Virus record (IMG/VR): IMGVR_UViG_3300022744_000010
Location: 1 to 43,702 of that record
DNA from: a virus
Reading direction: 5' to 3' (one strand)
DNA: 43,702 nt
The notes under the pieces were generated by a model. It ran no database searches. It was not told the origin of the DNA and saw only the letters and a program-made list of their open reading frames with translations. Every line of letters starts with the position of its first letter. The first letter of the stretch is position 1. Below are positions 30,120 through 39,276 of this stretch, piece after piece. Both the position numbers and the translations under genes were made by a program.

Positions 30120-32141
30120 CGCATAGAACCCGATATCTTTTAACATGCCTTCGGCCTTGGACGTGTACCACGCATAGTCGATATCATCCGGCAATTGGTC
30201 CGGTAAGTTCATGCACGGACGGGCGCCGTAGGATAGCGACACGGTGTTACCGTTGCTGGCATAGACAATAGGGCCGGGCGCCTGGGTGCTGTAATACCAG
30301 CGCACCACCTTGCCCAAGTATTCCGGCGTTTGGGGATGGAAGCATGCGCCGTATGCTGTGGTCGCGTCCGTCACACTGTCGCCCTTGCGCCACTTGCGGC
30401 CCTCTTTGACCCAGCCGCACGCCTGCAATGTGCCGACCATATCCATGACCCTGGCGCCCTTGCGCGGCCCTTCGCCCCACATTTTCACCCCGCCGCCGTT
30501 GACCTTTTGGATGGTTACAAATTTGCGAATGTCCCGGCATGCTGCAATGGTGTAAAAAATGGGCGTTCCCTTCGACAAGAATTCGGCCACGGCGTCCGCG
30601 CAAATTTCGACGTCGGGGTTCTTTTTCTCCACCAATCCGGCTTTGCTGTATTCCCCTTTGCGCTTCACTTCCCCGTCGGTCTTCACGGCAAAATAATTAT
30701 TCACGTCACGGGAGTAGACCGCCTGATATTCCACGGTTTCCATTTCCAGCCCCGTGCGCTTTTGCCATTCAGCAATCAGGGCTTCACTCACGGGCACTTT
30801 GTCGCGGGGGCACTTGATAACGACGCCGTCGGTGTTCGCGCTGATAACTGGAATGCCGTAAATTTCGTGCCATTCAATCAGCATCAAAAGGGACAATTGC
30901 CCCGTGATTGTGGTTTGAATCAACATGGTCGGCGCAAATAGAACGCTGTACGGGCTCCCGGTCTTGCCGAAAGTGCCGTTAATCATAATCTTGCCGCCTT
31001 CGTTGCCGACCTTCGCGTCTTCGTATTCTTCCCCCTCAGTGCGACCGGCTTTCTTCAATTTACCTTGCAACTCTTTGGCGGCCAGGCGTTCGTTTTTGAT
31101 GGCCTCATATTCCTGCAAAAAGGTTTGCCCAAGTGCTGGGGGCCATTCGCCAGAATTGAGAATTAGCGACGGGTAATAGCTGGCGACGTCATTGTCCCGC
31201 AAAACCCAATTTTCGTCGGAGCGGTGGACAATGGTTTCTTCCCGGCTGTGCAATCCACCAATGCCCACTTTATAGGTCGACTGGTTGATCGTGATAAGCA
31301 AACCTTCAAGCTGTGGCGGCATTTCGACCGTACCTTTTGGCCCCAGCATAAAAACGGATTCGCGCACCAATTCAAGCGCCTTTTGAAGCTGTGGCAAGCT
31401 GTAGGAAATAAACGGCGGCACCTTGTAACGAAAGCGCAAATTCCAATCAATTTCCGGCTTAAAAATGCGTTGTCCTGTGGCCTGTTCGCATCGACGCTTC
31501 AATACGGCTTCGGCTAATTGGGCATCCGATTTGCTCCGCAAGTCAATGCCATAGCGTGCGCTCAATGCGACCCGCTGATGAATTTGCGGGGCCAGGGCAT
31601 CAAAGAGGGCTTCAAGGACGGCAAGGTCGTTTTCACAATAGGCGTCGACTTCCACAATTTCCGCTTCGGTCACGTAATGGCCTGGGTCATAGGGCAAGTC
31701 GCGCATGGTGGGGCAATGGATGCGCCCGGCGTATTGCTTTTGACTTCCGGCACCTGGCGCCACTTCCATGACGTCGATATGGTCCGAAGGCTTCCATTCA
31801 GGCAAGCCCAATTCCCACGGCTTCACCTTTTCAACAATGATGCGGTCGTTAAGCCATTTCAATTGCTCCGCGGTGTAGCCGGAGAGGGCCGCGGTAATCA
31901 TGGGCACGTCGTAATAATTGCCGTTGAAACTTACCGCGCAAAAGGCGTCGAACAGTAGCCGAATGCGGGCGGCCGTGGCCTGGTCAAACGCTTGACCGGC
32001 GCGAAGCCGAAAGCCATACGCCTGGCCGCCACGGGGGCGAAATTTCAACAGCCAATAATTTGGGAAACATTCCGTGTCGTAAAAGGCAACGGGGCGGCTT
32101 GCTGTGGCCGGTGGGGGCGGTGGCGGGGCAATTATCATCAT
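30111..32141 (-). CDS. DNA polymerase, family B-like, with 3'-5' exonuclease motifs
   Basis: The protein has 676 residues from the ATG at 32141, which overlaps the deaminase stop; an upstream ATG at 32171 is less likely. Exonuclease motifs are visible: AFYDTECF near residue 21 (Exo I), SFNGNYYD near 70 (Exo II) and YCENDLAV near 170 (Exo III). Polymerase motifs: A DNDVASYYPSLI near 317, B KIMINGTFGKTG near 383 and C ANTDGVV near 435. Motif C reads NTD where most family B enzymes have DTD, but the essential second Asp is kept. It would copy the phage genome. It is the last gene of the leftward replication operon. Confidence 0.87.
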   Translation of the reverse strand: MMIIAPPPPPPATASRPVAFYDTECFPNYWLLKFRPRGGQAYGFRLRAGQAFDQATAARIRLLFDAFCAVSFNGNYYDVPMITAALSGYTAEQLKWLNDRIIVEKVKPWELGLPEWKPSDHIDVMEVAPGAGSQKQYAGRIHCPTMRDLPYDPGHYVTEAEIVEVDAYCENDLAVLEALFDALAPQIHQRVALSARYGIDLRSKSDAQLAEAVLKRRCEQATGQRIFKPEIDWNLRFRYKVPPFISYSLPQLQKALELVRESVFMLGPKGTVEMPPQLEGLLITINQSTYKVGIGGLHSREETIVHRSDENWVLRDNDVASYYPSLILNSGEWPPALGQTFLQEYEAIKNERLAAKELQGKLKKAGRTEGEEYEDAKVGNEGGKIMINGTFGKTGSPYSVLFAPTMLIQTTITGQLSLLMLIEWHEIYGIPVISANTDGVVIKCPRDKVPVSEALIAEWQKRTGLEMETVEYQAVYSRDVNNYFAVKTDGEVKRKGEYSKAGLVEKKNPDVEICADAVAEFLSKGTPIFYTIAACRDIRKFVTIQKVNGGGVKMWGEGPRKGARVMDMVGTLQACGWVKEGRKWRKGDSVTDATTAYGACFHPQTPEYLGKVVRWYYSTQAPGPIVYASNGNTVSLSYGARPCMNLPDQLPDDIDYAWYTSKAEGMLKDIGFYALT

Positions 32142-32563
32142 TCCCCCAGCGCCGTAATTTGCGTGCCGCATTCGTTGAACATCAATTGCGCTTGGTGCAT
32201 TTCAATTCCCCAGCGTTCAATAAAGTCGACCGGCGGCAACGGATACACCACGCGGGCAATGCCACTTTGAACCAGCTTTGCGGCGCACCTTGCGCACGGC
32301 GGCCGGGTTACATAAATGGTCATGCCCGTAACATTGCGCCGCGCAAAGAGCAAGGCGTTTTCTTCCGCGTGAATCGTTCGCAGCAATTTGACTTCACGGT
32401 CGACCGGGGCATCATTGACGCCTTGCGGAAAGCCATTGAAGCCAGTCGAAACAATGCGTTTGTCTTGGTCAACAATCACGGCGCCGACTTGGGTCGACGG
32501 GTCTTTGCTCCAACTGGCAACAAGCGAAGCCAGCGCAATAAAACGGGCATCCCATTTACTCAC
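32138..32563 (-). CDS. dCMP deaminase
   Basis: The protein has 141 residues from a GTG at 32563 (SKWDARFIALASLVASWSKDPSTQVGAVI). Zinc motifs are clear: HAEEN near residue 64 and PCARC near 88. A TTG at 32569 is also possible. It makes dUMP from dCMP and so supplies thymidylate, but no thymidylate synthase is present, so it depends on the host enzyme. It overlaps the polymerase by four bases. Confidence 0.92.
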   Translation of the reverse strand: MSKWDARFIALASLVASWSKDPSTQVGAVIVDQDKRIVSTGFNGFPQGVNDAPVDREVKLLRTIHAEENALLFARRNVTGMTIYVTRPPCARCAAKLVQSGIARVVYPLPPVDFIERWGIEMHQAQLMFNECGTQITALGE

Positions 32564-32565
32564 AA

Positions 32566-32961
32566 TCAATACTTCTTACCGTTTTCAAGTTTGCGATTTT
32601 CCGGCTTATGGTCCGGCCGTGTGGCATTGAATGCCATTTTTTCAGCGATAGCGCCGCCAAGGTCAAGACCCAAGGCGCCCGCCAAATCAGCAATGCGAAT
32701 CACGGCGTCGGCAAGTTCCACTTCAACCATGGGGCGGTGCGGGAGCTTGTCGTCGGGCAAATTCTTGCGGTGACCTTCCATGGCTTCGGACACTTCCGAA
32801 ACGACCAGCATGAGTTTTTCACCCACAACATGGGGCCGCTCAATCAGCGGGGCGCCGGTTTGCAAATCGTTCCACCAGCCCGCGGCCTTGCTGGCACCGT
32901 GGCAAATCCGCACAAGTTCATTACCGCAAGACGCGGCAAGTTTCATATCATTTATCGGCAT
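32566..32961 (-). CDS. MazG-like nucleotide pyrophosphohydrolase
   Basis: The 131-residue protein contains EKLMLVVSEVSEAMEGHRKNLPDDK, then VEVELADAVIRIADLAGALGLDLGG, the paired ExxE and ExxD helices of the all-alpha NTP pyrophosphatase (MazG) fold. It may hydrolyse dNTPs or ppGpp. The ATG at 32961 is preferred over a longer reading from 33054, which would run through the terminator of the preceding gene. Confidence 0.85.
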   Translation of the reverse strand: MPINDMKLAASCGNELVRICHGASKAAGWWNDLQTGAPLIERPHVVGEKLMLVVSEVSEAMEGHRKNLPDDKLPHRPMVEVELADAVIRIADLAGALGLDLGGAIAEKMAFNATRPDHKPENRKLENGKKY

Positions 32962-32970
32962 TTTGAATTC

Positions 32971-33002
32971 CAAAAGTAAGCCCGGCCCCGAAGGGCCAGG
33001 GG
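32971..33002 (-). terminator. Leftward terminator after the ssDNA-binding-like gene
   Basis: On the minus strand CTGGCCC closes on a TTCG tetraloop with GGGCCGG, followed by CTTACTTTT. It probably reduces but does not stop transcription into the MazG, deaminase and polymerase genes. Confidence 0.65.
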
Positions 33003-33008
33003 TTTGAT

Positions 33009-34019
33009 TTAGGCGACCAGCAAGCCGTTTGCCACGAGTTGCGCGTCGTTCCATCCGGCGGCAATGTAGGCTTCATACGTTGCACCATTGGCCGCCGCGG
33101 TCATTTGGCGAACCGGCGCCACGGGGGCGGGCGGCGCTGGCGGGGGAGCCATTGGGGCCGCTGGGGGCGGTACTTGCACGAATGCCGGGTTAGGCGTCAC
33201 CGGAATGGGTGCAGGCATGCCAGGGACGGCCGGGGGCGCATAGGCGGCAACCGGGGCACCCATGGGCACGCCAGGCAGCACGGGGACACCGGCGGGCATT
33301 CCGGGCACTGGCGGCGGCATGTAGCCAGCCGGGGCACCTGGGAGCGCCGGAGCGGCTGCAGGGGCTTGAGCCTGTGGCATTGGGATTGCGCCAGCGGGCG
33401 GCGTCATGCTTGCGCCAGCGGGCAAGGCCGATTGACCAAAGCCAGCCGACGACACGTCCGGGCCAAATTGAATTTCTTGACCGTAGGCGCGGAAGCAAAC
33501 CATGCTGTGATTGAGGTAGACGCCCGGCTGACTGGTCGAACCGTTGCCGTCGGCGCTGAATGCCACTTCAACGAAATAGCCAGGCTTGCAAAAGTCTTTT
33601 TGCATGACTTGCACGTAACCGGCGCCCTCTTGCTGGTATACCTTCGGAGCGAAGCCGCCGGAGAATTTCAGAATCCAATGACCGCGCCAGCCTTCGTTAT
33701 CGCAAGGTTTGCGGCCTTTTTTGTTCGGGATTTGTGAATCGCCGTCTTCAATCTTCCAAGCGAACGCGGGGGACTGTGCGGCGTTGGGGTGCGCCTGGTT
33801 GCCGACGGCCCAAATTTGTTGCCCCCAAGGGGTATGCGCCCAATGCGGTTCCGCACCCTTCGGGATTGCCAACGCGAAAAAGTAGTTGACGCGGGGCTGG
33901 CCTGCATTGGGGCCGGTCTTGACGACCAGCGGTTTGCCTTCGGCGTCCGTGGTGCTGGGGTCATACAGCGACCCCATGACAATGCGGCCGACCGGGGAAG
34001 TGATATTTACTTTTGCCAT
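33009..34019 (-). CDS. Putative single-stranded DNA-binding protein with proline-rich tail
   Basis: The protein has 336 residues. The first 185 suggest an OB-type fold of the DUF2815 style (NITSPVGRIVMGSLYDP, PRVNYFFALAIPKGAEPHW, GHWILKFSGGFAPKVY, GYFVEVAFSADGNG). Residues 190-305 are a low-complexity Pro/Ala/Gly/Met tail, and the last 25 (TYEAYIAAGWNDAQLVANGLL) form a conserved-looking helix. It lies next to the DUF2800 nuclease gene, as DUF2815 often does. The role is inferred. AGGAG precedes the ATG. Confidence 0.68.
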   Translation of the reverse strand: MAKVNITSPVGRIVMGSLYDPSTTDAEGKPLVVKTGPNAGQPRVNYFFALAIPKGAEPHWAHTPWGQQIWAVGNQAHPNAAQSPAFAWKIEDGDSQIPNKKGRKPCDNEGWRGHWILKFSGGFAPKVYQQEGAGYVQVMQKDFCKPGYFVEVAFSADGNGSTSQPGVYLNHSMVCFRAYGQEIQFGPDVSSAGFGQSALPAGASMTPPAGAIPMPQAQAPAAAPALPGAPAGYMPPPVPGMPAGVPVLPGVPMGAPVAAYAPPAVPGMPAPIPVTPNPAFVQVPPPAAPMAPPPAPPAPVAPVRQMTAAANGATYEAYIAAGWNDAQLVANGLLVA

Positions 34020-34033
34020 TTGAAAAACTCCTA

Positions 34034-35176
34034 TTAAGTTGAAGTGCCGAAGACGCGCCGCGCATCGGCGGGATTATCGGGAACTAATTTGATCGACCCC
34101 AATGGAGTCACACTATAAGCCTTAATGACGGCTTCGTCAACACCGGATTTTTGCGCCTGTTTTGGGGTCTTTACGCCAGGCTTTGAAAGATCGACGCCCA
34201 TGAGCGAACCCATGGCAAGCACTTGGTCGACGGGCATGGTCCATTGCTGGCGACCGTAGCCTTGTTCCGCACGATGCCAGGGTACGGAATGACCTTGCCG
34301 AATGTACGTCGCCACGGCTTCGCGCATCCCTTCGACGCGGCTTTGCAACCGTTCTAGGGACCGTTCCAGCATCTTTAATTCAAGGCTGGCGGCCGCTGGC
34401 GGCAATTCCACGGGGGACGACTTCACGGCAAATTCAGCGTCGTAATACGCGGCTTTTTGCAAGGCCGGGCAAGCATGGCGGCCTGGGCAATCTCCGCATT
34501 CCGAATTTGTCACGGCGGGCGGATTGGGGGCCAGGGCAACGGCCGCGGCGCCGGTCAATAAATTGATGTGGCCGCGAAGGTCCGACGCCATAACTGACCA
34601 AGTGCGAACCGGGGAACCCTTGTAAAAGCATCGCGGCTGAATGACCGTAAAATTAACTTTGCAATGCTGGTCGAACAGGCCCGGACCTTCCCCGAACTTT
34701 TCCGCCAGCATATCCACAATGCCCGTGATGTATGCGACGCCCTGGTCATTTTCGTATTCATCGACAAAGCGGTGGCCGAATTTGTAGTCGATGACTTCCA
34801 GCACCAGCGGCGAAGCTGAGAAAGCCCAAATGTCCGGCGTGCCCCAGCATTCCGGGTGAATGCGTGAAATTGCGACGGCCTCTTCCACACGGGGAGCCCC
34901 GAAGCGTTCGACGGGCATGCGGGCGCGGACGGTTTCGACAACCAACTCCCCGCCTTCAATCATTTCTTCGGTCACGACCACGCCGTTTGGCGCAATCAAG
35001 CCTTCACAAACGACACGCCCGGCCAGCATTTCAGCGAAGACCCAATGCGCCGCGTTGCCTTCCATGCTTTCGGGCGTGTCGGGTTGCGGGTAAGCCTGAT
35101 TCATTGCGACCCAAAGGCCGCAACGGCGCCAGGCCGCCGCCCCAGAAGGCGGCAGGATTGAATGGGCGCCTGACAT
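34034..35176 (-). CDS. DUF2800 protein, Cas4/PD-(D/E)XK-like nuclease
   Basis: The protein has 380 residues. WGTPDIWAF followed by LEVIDYKFG is the PD-(D/E)XK active site. CGDCPGRHACPAL further on supplies cysteines for a possible iron-sulfur cluster, as in Cas4/AddB-like nucleases. It probably processes DNA ends in replication or recombination together with the ssDNA-binding-like protein. It overlaps its upstream neighbour by one base. Confidence 0.83.
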   Translation of the reverse strand: MSGAHSILPPSGAAAWRRCGLWVAMNQAYPQPDTPESMEGNAAHWVFAEMLAGRVVCEGLIAPNGVVVTEEMIEGGELVVETVRARMPVERFGAPRVEEAVAISRIHPECWGTPDIWAFSASPLVLEVIDYKFGHRFVDEYENDQGVAYITGIVDMLAEKFGEGPGLFDQHCKVNFTVIQPRCFYKGSPVRTWSVMASDLRGHINLLTGAAAVALAPNPPAVTNSECGDCPGRHACPALQKAAYYDAEFAVKSSPVELPPAAASLELKMLERSLERLQSRVEGMREAVATYIRQGHSVPWHRAEQGYGRQQWTMPVDQVLAMGSLMGVDLSKPGVKTPKQAQKSGVDEAVIKAYSVTPLGSIKLVPDNPADARRVFGTST

Positions 35177-36234
35177 TATCGGGCCGCAATCATGGCGTCG
35201 ACCTGGGCGGCAACCTGGGCCACAAGGTCAAGACGGTTTGCCAACAGGGGCAGCGCGGGCACGCCAGCGGCGGCGCAGCATTGCGTTATTTCGGCTTGCG
35301 TCACCTTGCCCGCCTGGATTGCAGCGGAAGCGCGGCCCACCAGCCCCACGAATTGGGCGCGGGCGTCTTGCGGCACTTCACCGACCGGAGCGGCCAAAGG
35401 CGCGGGCGGCGGTGGGGCAACCGGGGCCGCTGGTGCGGTCGAAGGCGCGGGGACAGCTACGGCCGAAGAGGCAACCCCAGCGGTCGGCATTGTCACAGTC
35501 GCCGCCTGTGGGGCAGGGATAGGGGCGACCGGAGCCAAAGGGACAGCTGAGGCGGCGCCCATAACCTGGCGCAATTCGGCTTCAACCGTGGCAACCAGCG
35601 CCGGGTCGACACCGCGTTTCTTGCGCCATGTACCGTCGGCAATCTTGGCTTTGCTTTCGGCATGAATGCGGCCATCCCATGGCAAGCCGTGTTTGTCCAA
35701 ATCAACGGCGCCGACAGGGTTCGCGGTTTGGGGTGCAGCAATCGCCGCCGCGGGTGCGGAGTTCGGTGCAGGGGGTACGGGGGCGGTCGGTATCGCGGCA
35801 AAAGTAGTCGCCGTCGTATCCGCGGGGGCAGTCAAGGACGGAGCGGCAACCGCAATAGAGGGGGCAGCGGTCGCCCCAAGGGGCAAAGGGGCCGGGGTAC
35901 TCCCGAAGACAGCCGCGGCGGTAGCGTCACCGACCGGGGCTCCGAATGCCACGGAAGCGTCGAATTCCCCGCCCTCTTTGGCAAGCTGGGCAATTTCAGG
36001 GTCGAGGGCTTGAGTCGCAACGCCAGGCAAACCGGCGGCGTGCGTGTGGGCGGCCAGGGCATCAACAGCGGCCGTCGCTTTGGACGTGTCGACGCGGACT
36101 TCAAGGTCGAGCGTTTGCTTACTGTGGCAAGTGCCGCCGCACGCCTTGGAAGGGTAAGCCAGAATGAAGCCCGCAACGGCTTCGCGTTGTTCCTGAGTCA
36201 GCCCGGCGGGGTCGACGTTGATCTGCATGGACAT
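35176..36234 (-). CDS. Hypothetical Pro/Ala-rich replication-operon protein
   Basis: The protein has 352 residues. The N-terminal 50 contain LTQEQREAVAGFILAYP and CGGTCHSKQTLDLEVRV. Two long Ala/Pro/Val linkers flank a central motif HGLPWDGRIHAESKAKIADGTWRKKRGVD, which I recognise from phage recombination/SSB-like proteins ('LPWD.RIH...K....G.WR.RRGVD'). The C-terminus looks like a small helical domain (EITQCCAAAGVPALPLLANRLDLV). It is the first gene of the leftward replication operon. AGGAG lies nine bases before the ATG at 36234. Confidence 0.7.
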   Translation of the reverse strand: MSMQINVDPAGLTQEQREAVAGFILAYPSKACGGTCHSKQTLDLEVRVDTSKATAAVDALAAHTHAAGLPGVATQALDPEIAQLAKEGGEFDASVAFGAPVGDATAAAVFGSTPAPLPLGATAAPSIAVAAPSLTAPADTTATTFAAIPTAPVPPAPNSAPAAAIAAPQTANPVGAVDLDKHGLPWDGRIHAESKAKIADGTWRKKRGVDPALVATVEAELRQVMGAASAVPLAPVAPIPAPQAATVTMPTAGVASSAVAVPAPSTAPAAPVAPPPPAPLAAPVGEVPQDARAQFVGLVGRASAAIQAGKVTQAEITQCCAAAGVPALPLLANRLDLVAQVAAQVDAMIAAR

Positions 36235-36266
36235 GTTCAAATTCTCCTAAAAGTTGAGTACGGGGA

Positions 36267-36295
36267 TTGACCGCATGGCTATTGTTGCCGATAAT
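36267..36295 (+). promoter_or_regulatory. Rightward promoter for the methyltransferase/helicase operon
   Basis: TTGACC (36267-36272), 17 bp and GATAAT (36290-36295). It overlaps the leftward promoter on the other strand. Confidence 0.7.
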
Positions 36296-36309
36296 GACGA
36301 ACACGTCAA
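36281..36309 (-). promoter_or_regulatory. Leftward promoter for the replication operon
   Basis: On the minus strand TTGACG (36309-36304), 17 bp and AACAAT (36286-36281). It faces outward from the same 43 bp as the rightward promoter, so polymerase cannot use both at once. Confidence 0.7.
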
Positions 36310-36325
36310 CACGGGTTAGATAAAA

Positions 36326-37525
36326 ATGATTTTGAACTTAGATTGCCGCCACGGGCTGGCTATGCTTCCAGACAACAGCGTCGACGCCATCCTTACCGAC
36401 CCTCCTTACGAACTAGGGTTTATGGGCCACGCCTGGGACCGTTCCGGCATTGCTTACGACGTCGCCATGTGGCGCGAAGCCTTGCGGGTCTTGAAGCCCG
36501 GCGGCCACATTCTGGCATTTTCCGGGTCGCGCACCTATCACCGGATGACGTGCGCCATCGAAGACGCCGGGGCGGAAATTCGGGATTCCATCGTGTGGGT
36601 CTACGGCTCCGGGTTCCCCAAGTCTTTGGACATTTCCAAGGCGCTGGACAAGCTGGCGGGCGTTGACCGTCAAGTGGTGGGCCAGCAATACCGGGCGGCA
36701 ACCGGACGCGACGAAGGGTACGGCTTCGGGGAGAGTTTCGACATTACCGCACCGGCTACCCTGGCCGCACAAATTTGGGACGGTTGGGGCACGGCATTAA
36801 AGCCAGCGCATGAACCGATTTGCGTCGCACGCAAGCCGCTGGCGCTGGGCACTGTGGCCGCCAATGTGCTGGCGCATGGCGTGGGTGGGCTCAATATTGA
36901 CGGCTGCAGGGTTGCCATTGACCCAGCGGCGGACGCTTCCCAGCTTCGCACCATGGCCGTGAGCCAGCACGACGGCGCCGACGGGTGGGGTATGAACACA
37001 AGCCGCCCAAATCCGGCCGCCCGCGTGCTGGGTGAGGAAGGGCGTTGGCCTGCAAATTTCATTCATGACGGGTCGCCGGAAGTGCTGGCAATGTTCCCGC
37101 AAGCAACCGGCGCAAAGGCGCCAGTAAGGGGCACCGAAGGAAGCCCTGCCAGCGACGGCCAGGTGGGCAACTTCCGGGAGCGTGTCGCCAGCGCGGAGCC
37201 CCGCGGGGACGCCGGAAGCGCCGCCCGGTTTTATCAGCAATGCCAATGGGCGCAAGACGATTTGGAAGCCGCCTTGTTCCACTATTGTGCAAAGGCCAGC
37301 AAGCGAGAAAAGGGCGCCGATAACACCCACCCGACCGTTAAGCCTATCGCCTTGGGTCGCTATCTGGCACGCCTCATTTGTCCGCCTGGCGGCACGCTCT
37401 TGGACCTGTTCGCCGGTTCTGGTTCCTTTGGTGTTGCTGCAAAACTGGAAGGGTTCAATTTCATGGGCTTTGAATTGGACAGCACGCACGCGGCGCAAGC
37501 GAATAACCGAATGGGGGCGTTCTGA
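36326..37525 (+). CDS. DNA (adenine-N6 or cytosine-N4) methyltransferase, beta-class
   Basis: The 399-residue enzyme has motif IV TDPPYEL near residue 30, WREALRVLKPGGHIL after it, a target-recognition region in the middle (residues about 120-290), then HPTVKPIALGRYLARLI (motif X) and LDLFAGSGSFGVAA (motif I) at the end; this order marks the beta class. It probably modifies phage DNA against host restriction. The target sequence cannot be read from sequence. It overlaps the helicase start by one base (TGATG). Confidence 0.9.
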   Translation: MILNLDCRHGLAMLPDNSVDAILTDPPYELGFMGHAWDRSGIAYDVAMWREALRVLKPGGHILAFSGSRTYHRMTCAIEDAGAEIRDSIVWVYGSGFPKSLDISKALDKLAGVDRQVVGQQYRAATGRDEGYGFGESFDITAPATLAAQIWDGWGTALKPAHEPICVARKPLALGTVAANVLAHGVGGLNIDGCRVAIDPAADASQLRTMAVSQHDGADGWGMNTSRPNPAARVLGEEGRWPANFIHDGSPEVLAMFPQATGAKAPVRGTEGSPASDGQVGNFRERVASAEPRGDAGSAARFYQQCQWAQDDLEAALFHYCAKASKREKGADNTHPTVKPIALGRYLARLICPPGGTLLDLFAGSGSFGVAAKLEGFNFMGFELDSTHAAQANNRMGAF

Positions 37526-39276
37526 TGCAGGTCGAACTTCGCCCATTTCAAGCCGAACTTGAGCGCCGCGTGTACGAAGCCTGGCACGGCGGGGCGCTAA
37601 ATGTCATGCCTGTGGCCGCCACGGGGTCCGGTAAAACCGTGATTCTGTCAAAGGTACTTTATGACGAACCCGGCGCATCTATCGCCATCGCGCACCGACA
37701 AGAACTGGTAAGCCAAATTTCCATTGCGCTGGCCCGCAACGGCGTGCGCCATCGCATCGCCGGAGCAAAGAAGGGGTCGAACCTGATACGGGTCATAAGT
37801 GCGCTGCAGGTTGCGGAATTGGGTTACAGCTTCTTTGACCCGAACGCGAAGACCGGCGTCGGCGGCGTTGATACCGTCATACGCATGGACGCTTCCGACC
37901 CGTGGTTTAAGCAAGTGCGGCTTGTGGTGCAGGACGAAGCGCACCACGTCTTAAAAACAAACAAGTGGGGCATTGCCGCCGAAATGTTCCCCAACGCCCG
38001 GTCGTTGCTCCCAACGGCGACGCCACTCCGGGCGGACGGCAAGGGCCTGGGGCGGCACGCGGACGGCCTGGTCGACGCAATGGTGCTGGCGCCGTCCATG
38101 CGGGACATTATCGACATGGGGTATCTGACGGATTACCGCATTTTTGCGCCGCCGTCCGACCTTGACCTTACCCAAGTTGCCTTGAGCCAGGCGACCGGGG
38201 ACTTCAACGCGGACCAACTCCGCAAGGCCGTCCACAAATCCCACATTACCGGGGACGTGGTGGCGCACTATCTCAAGCTGACGCCGGGCAAATTGGGCGT
38301 GACTTTTGCCGTCGATGTGGAAGCCGCGACCGAAATTGCGGCGGCGTTCCGTGCGGCCGGTGTGCCCGCGGAAGTGGTGAGCGCCAAAACCCCGGACGCC
38401 CTACGCTCTCAAATTCTCCGGCGATTCAAGGCGCGGGAAATCCTGCAGCTTGTCAATGTGGATTTGTTCGGGGAAGGCTTCGACCTTCCGGCAATTGAGG
38501 TCGTGAGCTTTGCCAGGCCGACGGAATCGTTCGCCCTGTTCTGCCAGCAATTTGGCCGGGCTTTGCGCTTGATGCTTTCCAAGGAAGCCGCGGCCGTGCA
38601 TGCCCACTTGACGGACGCCCAACGCAAGGCCGCAATTGCCGCCAGCGAAAAGCCGGTCGCCTACATCATTGACCACGTCAACAACGTGCTACGCCACGGG
38701 CTCCCGGACGCAAAGCGCGAATGGTCATTGAACCGTCGGGACCGCAAGAGCGGCGGCAAGTCTGACGCCATCCCCATGCGCGTGTGCGTCAACCCTGAGT
38801 GCATCCAGCCCTATGAGCGGATTTATAAATGCTGCCCGTATTGCGGCCACTACCCGCCGCCGCCATCCCGTAGCGCCCCGGAGTTTGTCGACGGTGACTT
38901 GCTGGAACTGGACGCCGAAACCCTGGCCGCCTTGCGCGGGGAGATTGCCCGCATTGATGGCGACCCGGTCATTCCATACGGTGCGGCGCCGGAAGTGGTG
39001 GGGGCGGTCAAGCGACGCCATTGGGAACGTCGGGAATCGCAAAACAATTTGCGGAATGTCATTGCCTGGTGGGCGGGCCTTGAGAGTGCTCAAGGCCGCG
39101 GGGAGTCTGAAAGCTACCGCCGGTTTTATTACCGCTTCGGCATCGACGTCGCCAACGCGCAAACCCTCAACGCAAAGGACGCCGGGGAGCTTGCCGAACG
39201 TGTCCGCGTCGAGCTTGCAAAAAATGGAATTGACGGAACCGTCAACGCCGCCTCATACTTCGCAAACCATGAATAA
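37525..39276 (+). CDS. SF2 DNA helicase (DEAD/DEAH type) with zinc ribbon
   Basis: The 583-residue protein has motif I VAATGSGKTV near residue 31, motif Ia AIAHRQELV, motif II QDEAHH near 136, motif III PTATPLR, and motif VI-like QQFGRALRL near 340. A CVNPEC...CCPYCG zinc ribbon follows near residue 420. It probably unwinds DNA in replication or recombination. It overlaps both neighbours by a few bases. Confidence 0.9.
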   Translation: MQVELRPFQAELERRVYEAWHGGALNVMPVAATGSGKTVILSKVLYDEPGASIAIAHRQELVSQISIALARNGVRHRIAGAKKGSNLIRVISALQVAELGYSFFDPNAKTGVGGVDTVIRMDASDPWFKQVRLVVQDEAHHVLKTNKWGIAAEMFPNARSLLPTATPLRADGKGLGRHADGLVDAMVLAPSMRDIIDMGYLTDYRIFAPPSDLDLTQVALSQATGDFNADQLRKAVHKSHITGDVVAHYLKLTPGKLGVTFAVDVEAATEIAAAFRAAGVPAEVVSAKTPDALRSQILRRFKAREILQLVNVDLFGEGFDLPAIEVVSFARPTESFALFCQQFGRALRLMLSKEAAAVHAHLTDAQRKAAIAASEKPVAYIIDHVNNVLRHGLPDAKREWSLNRRDRKSGGKSDAIPMRVCVNPECIQPYERIYKCCPYCGHYPPPPSRSAPEFVDGDLLELDAETLAALRGEIARIDGDPVIPYGAAPEVVGAVKRRHWERRESQNNLRNVIAWWAGLESAQGRGESESYRRFYYRFGIDVANAQTLNAKDAGELAERVRVELAKNGIDGTVNAASYFANHE

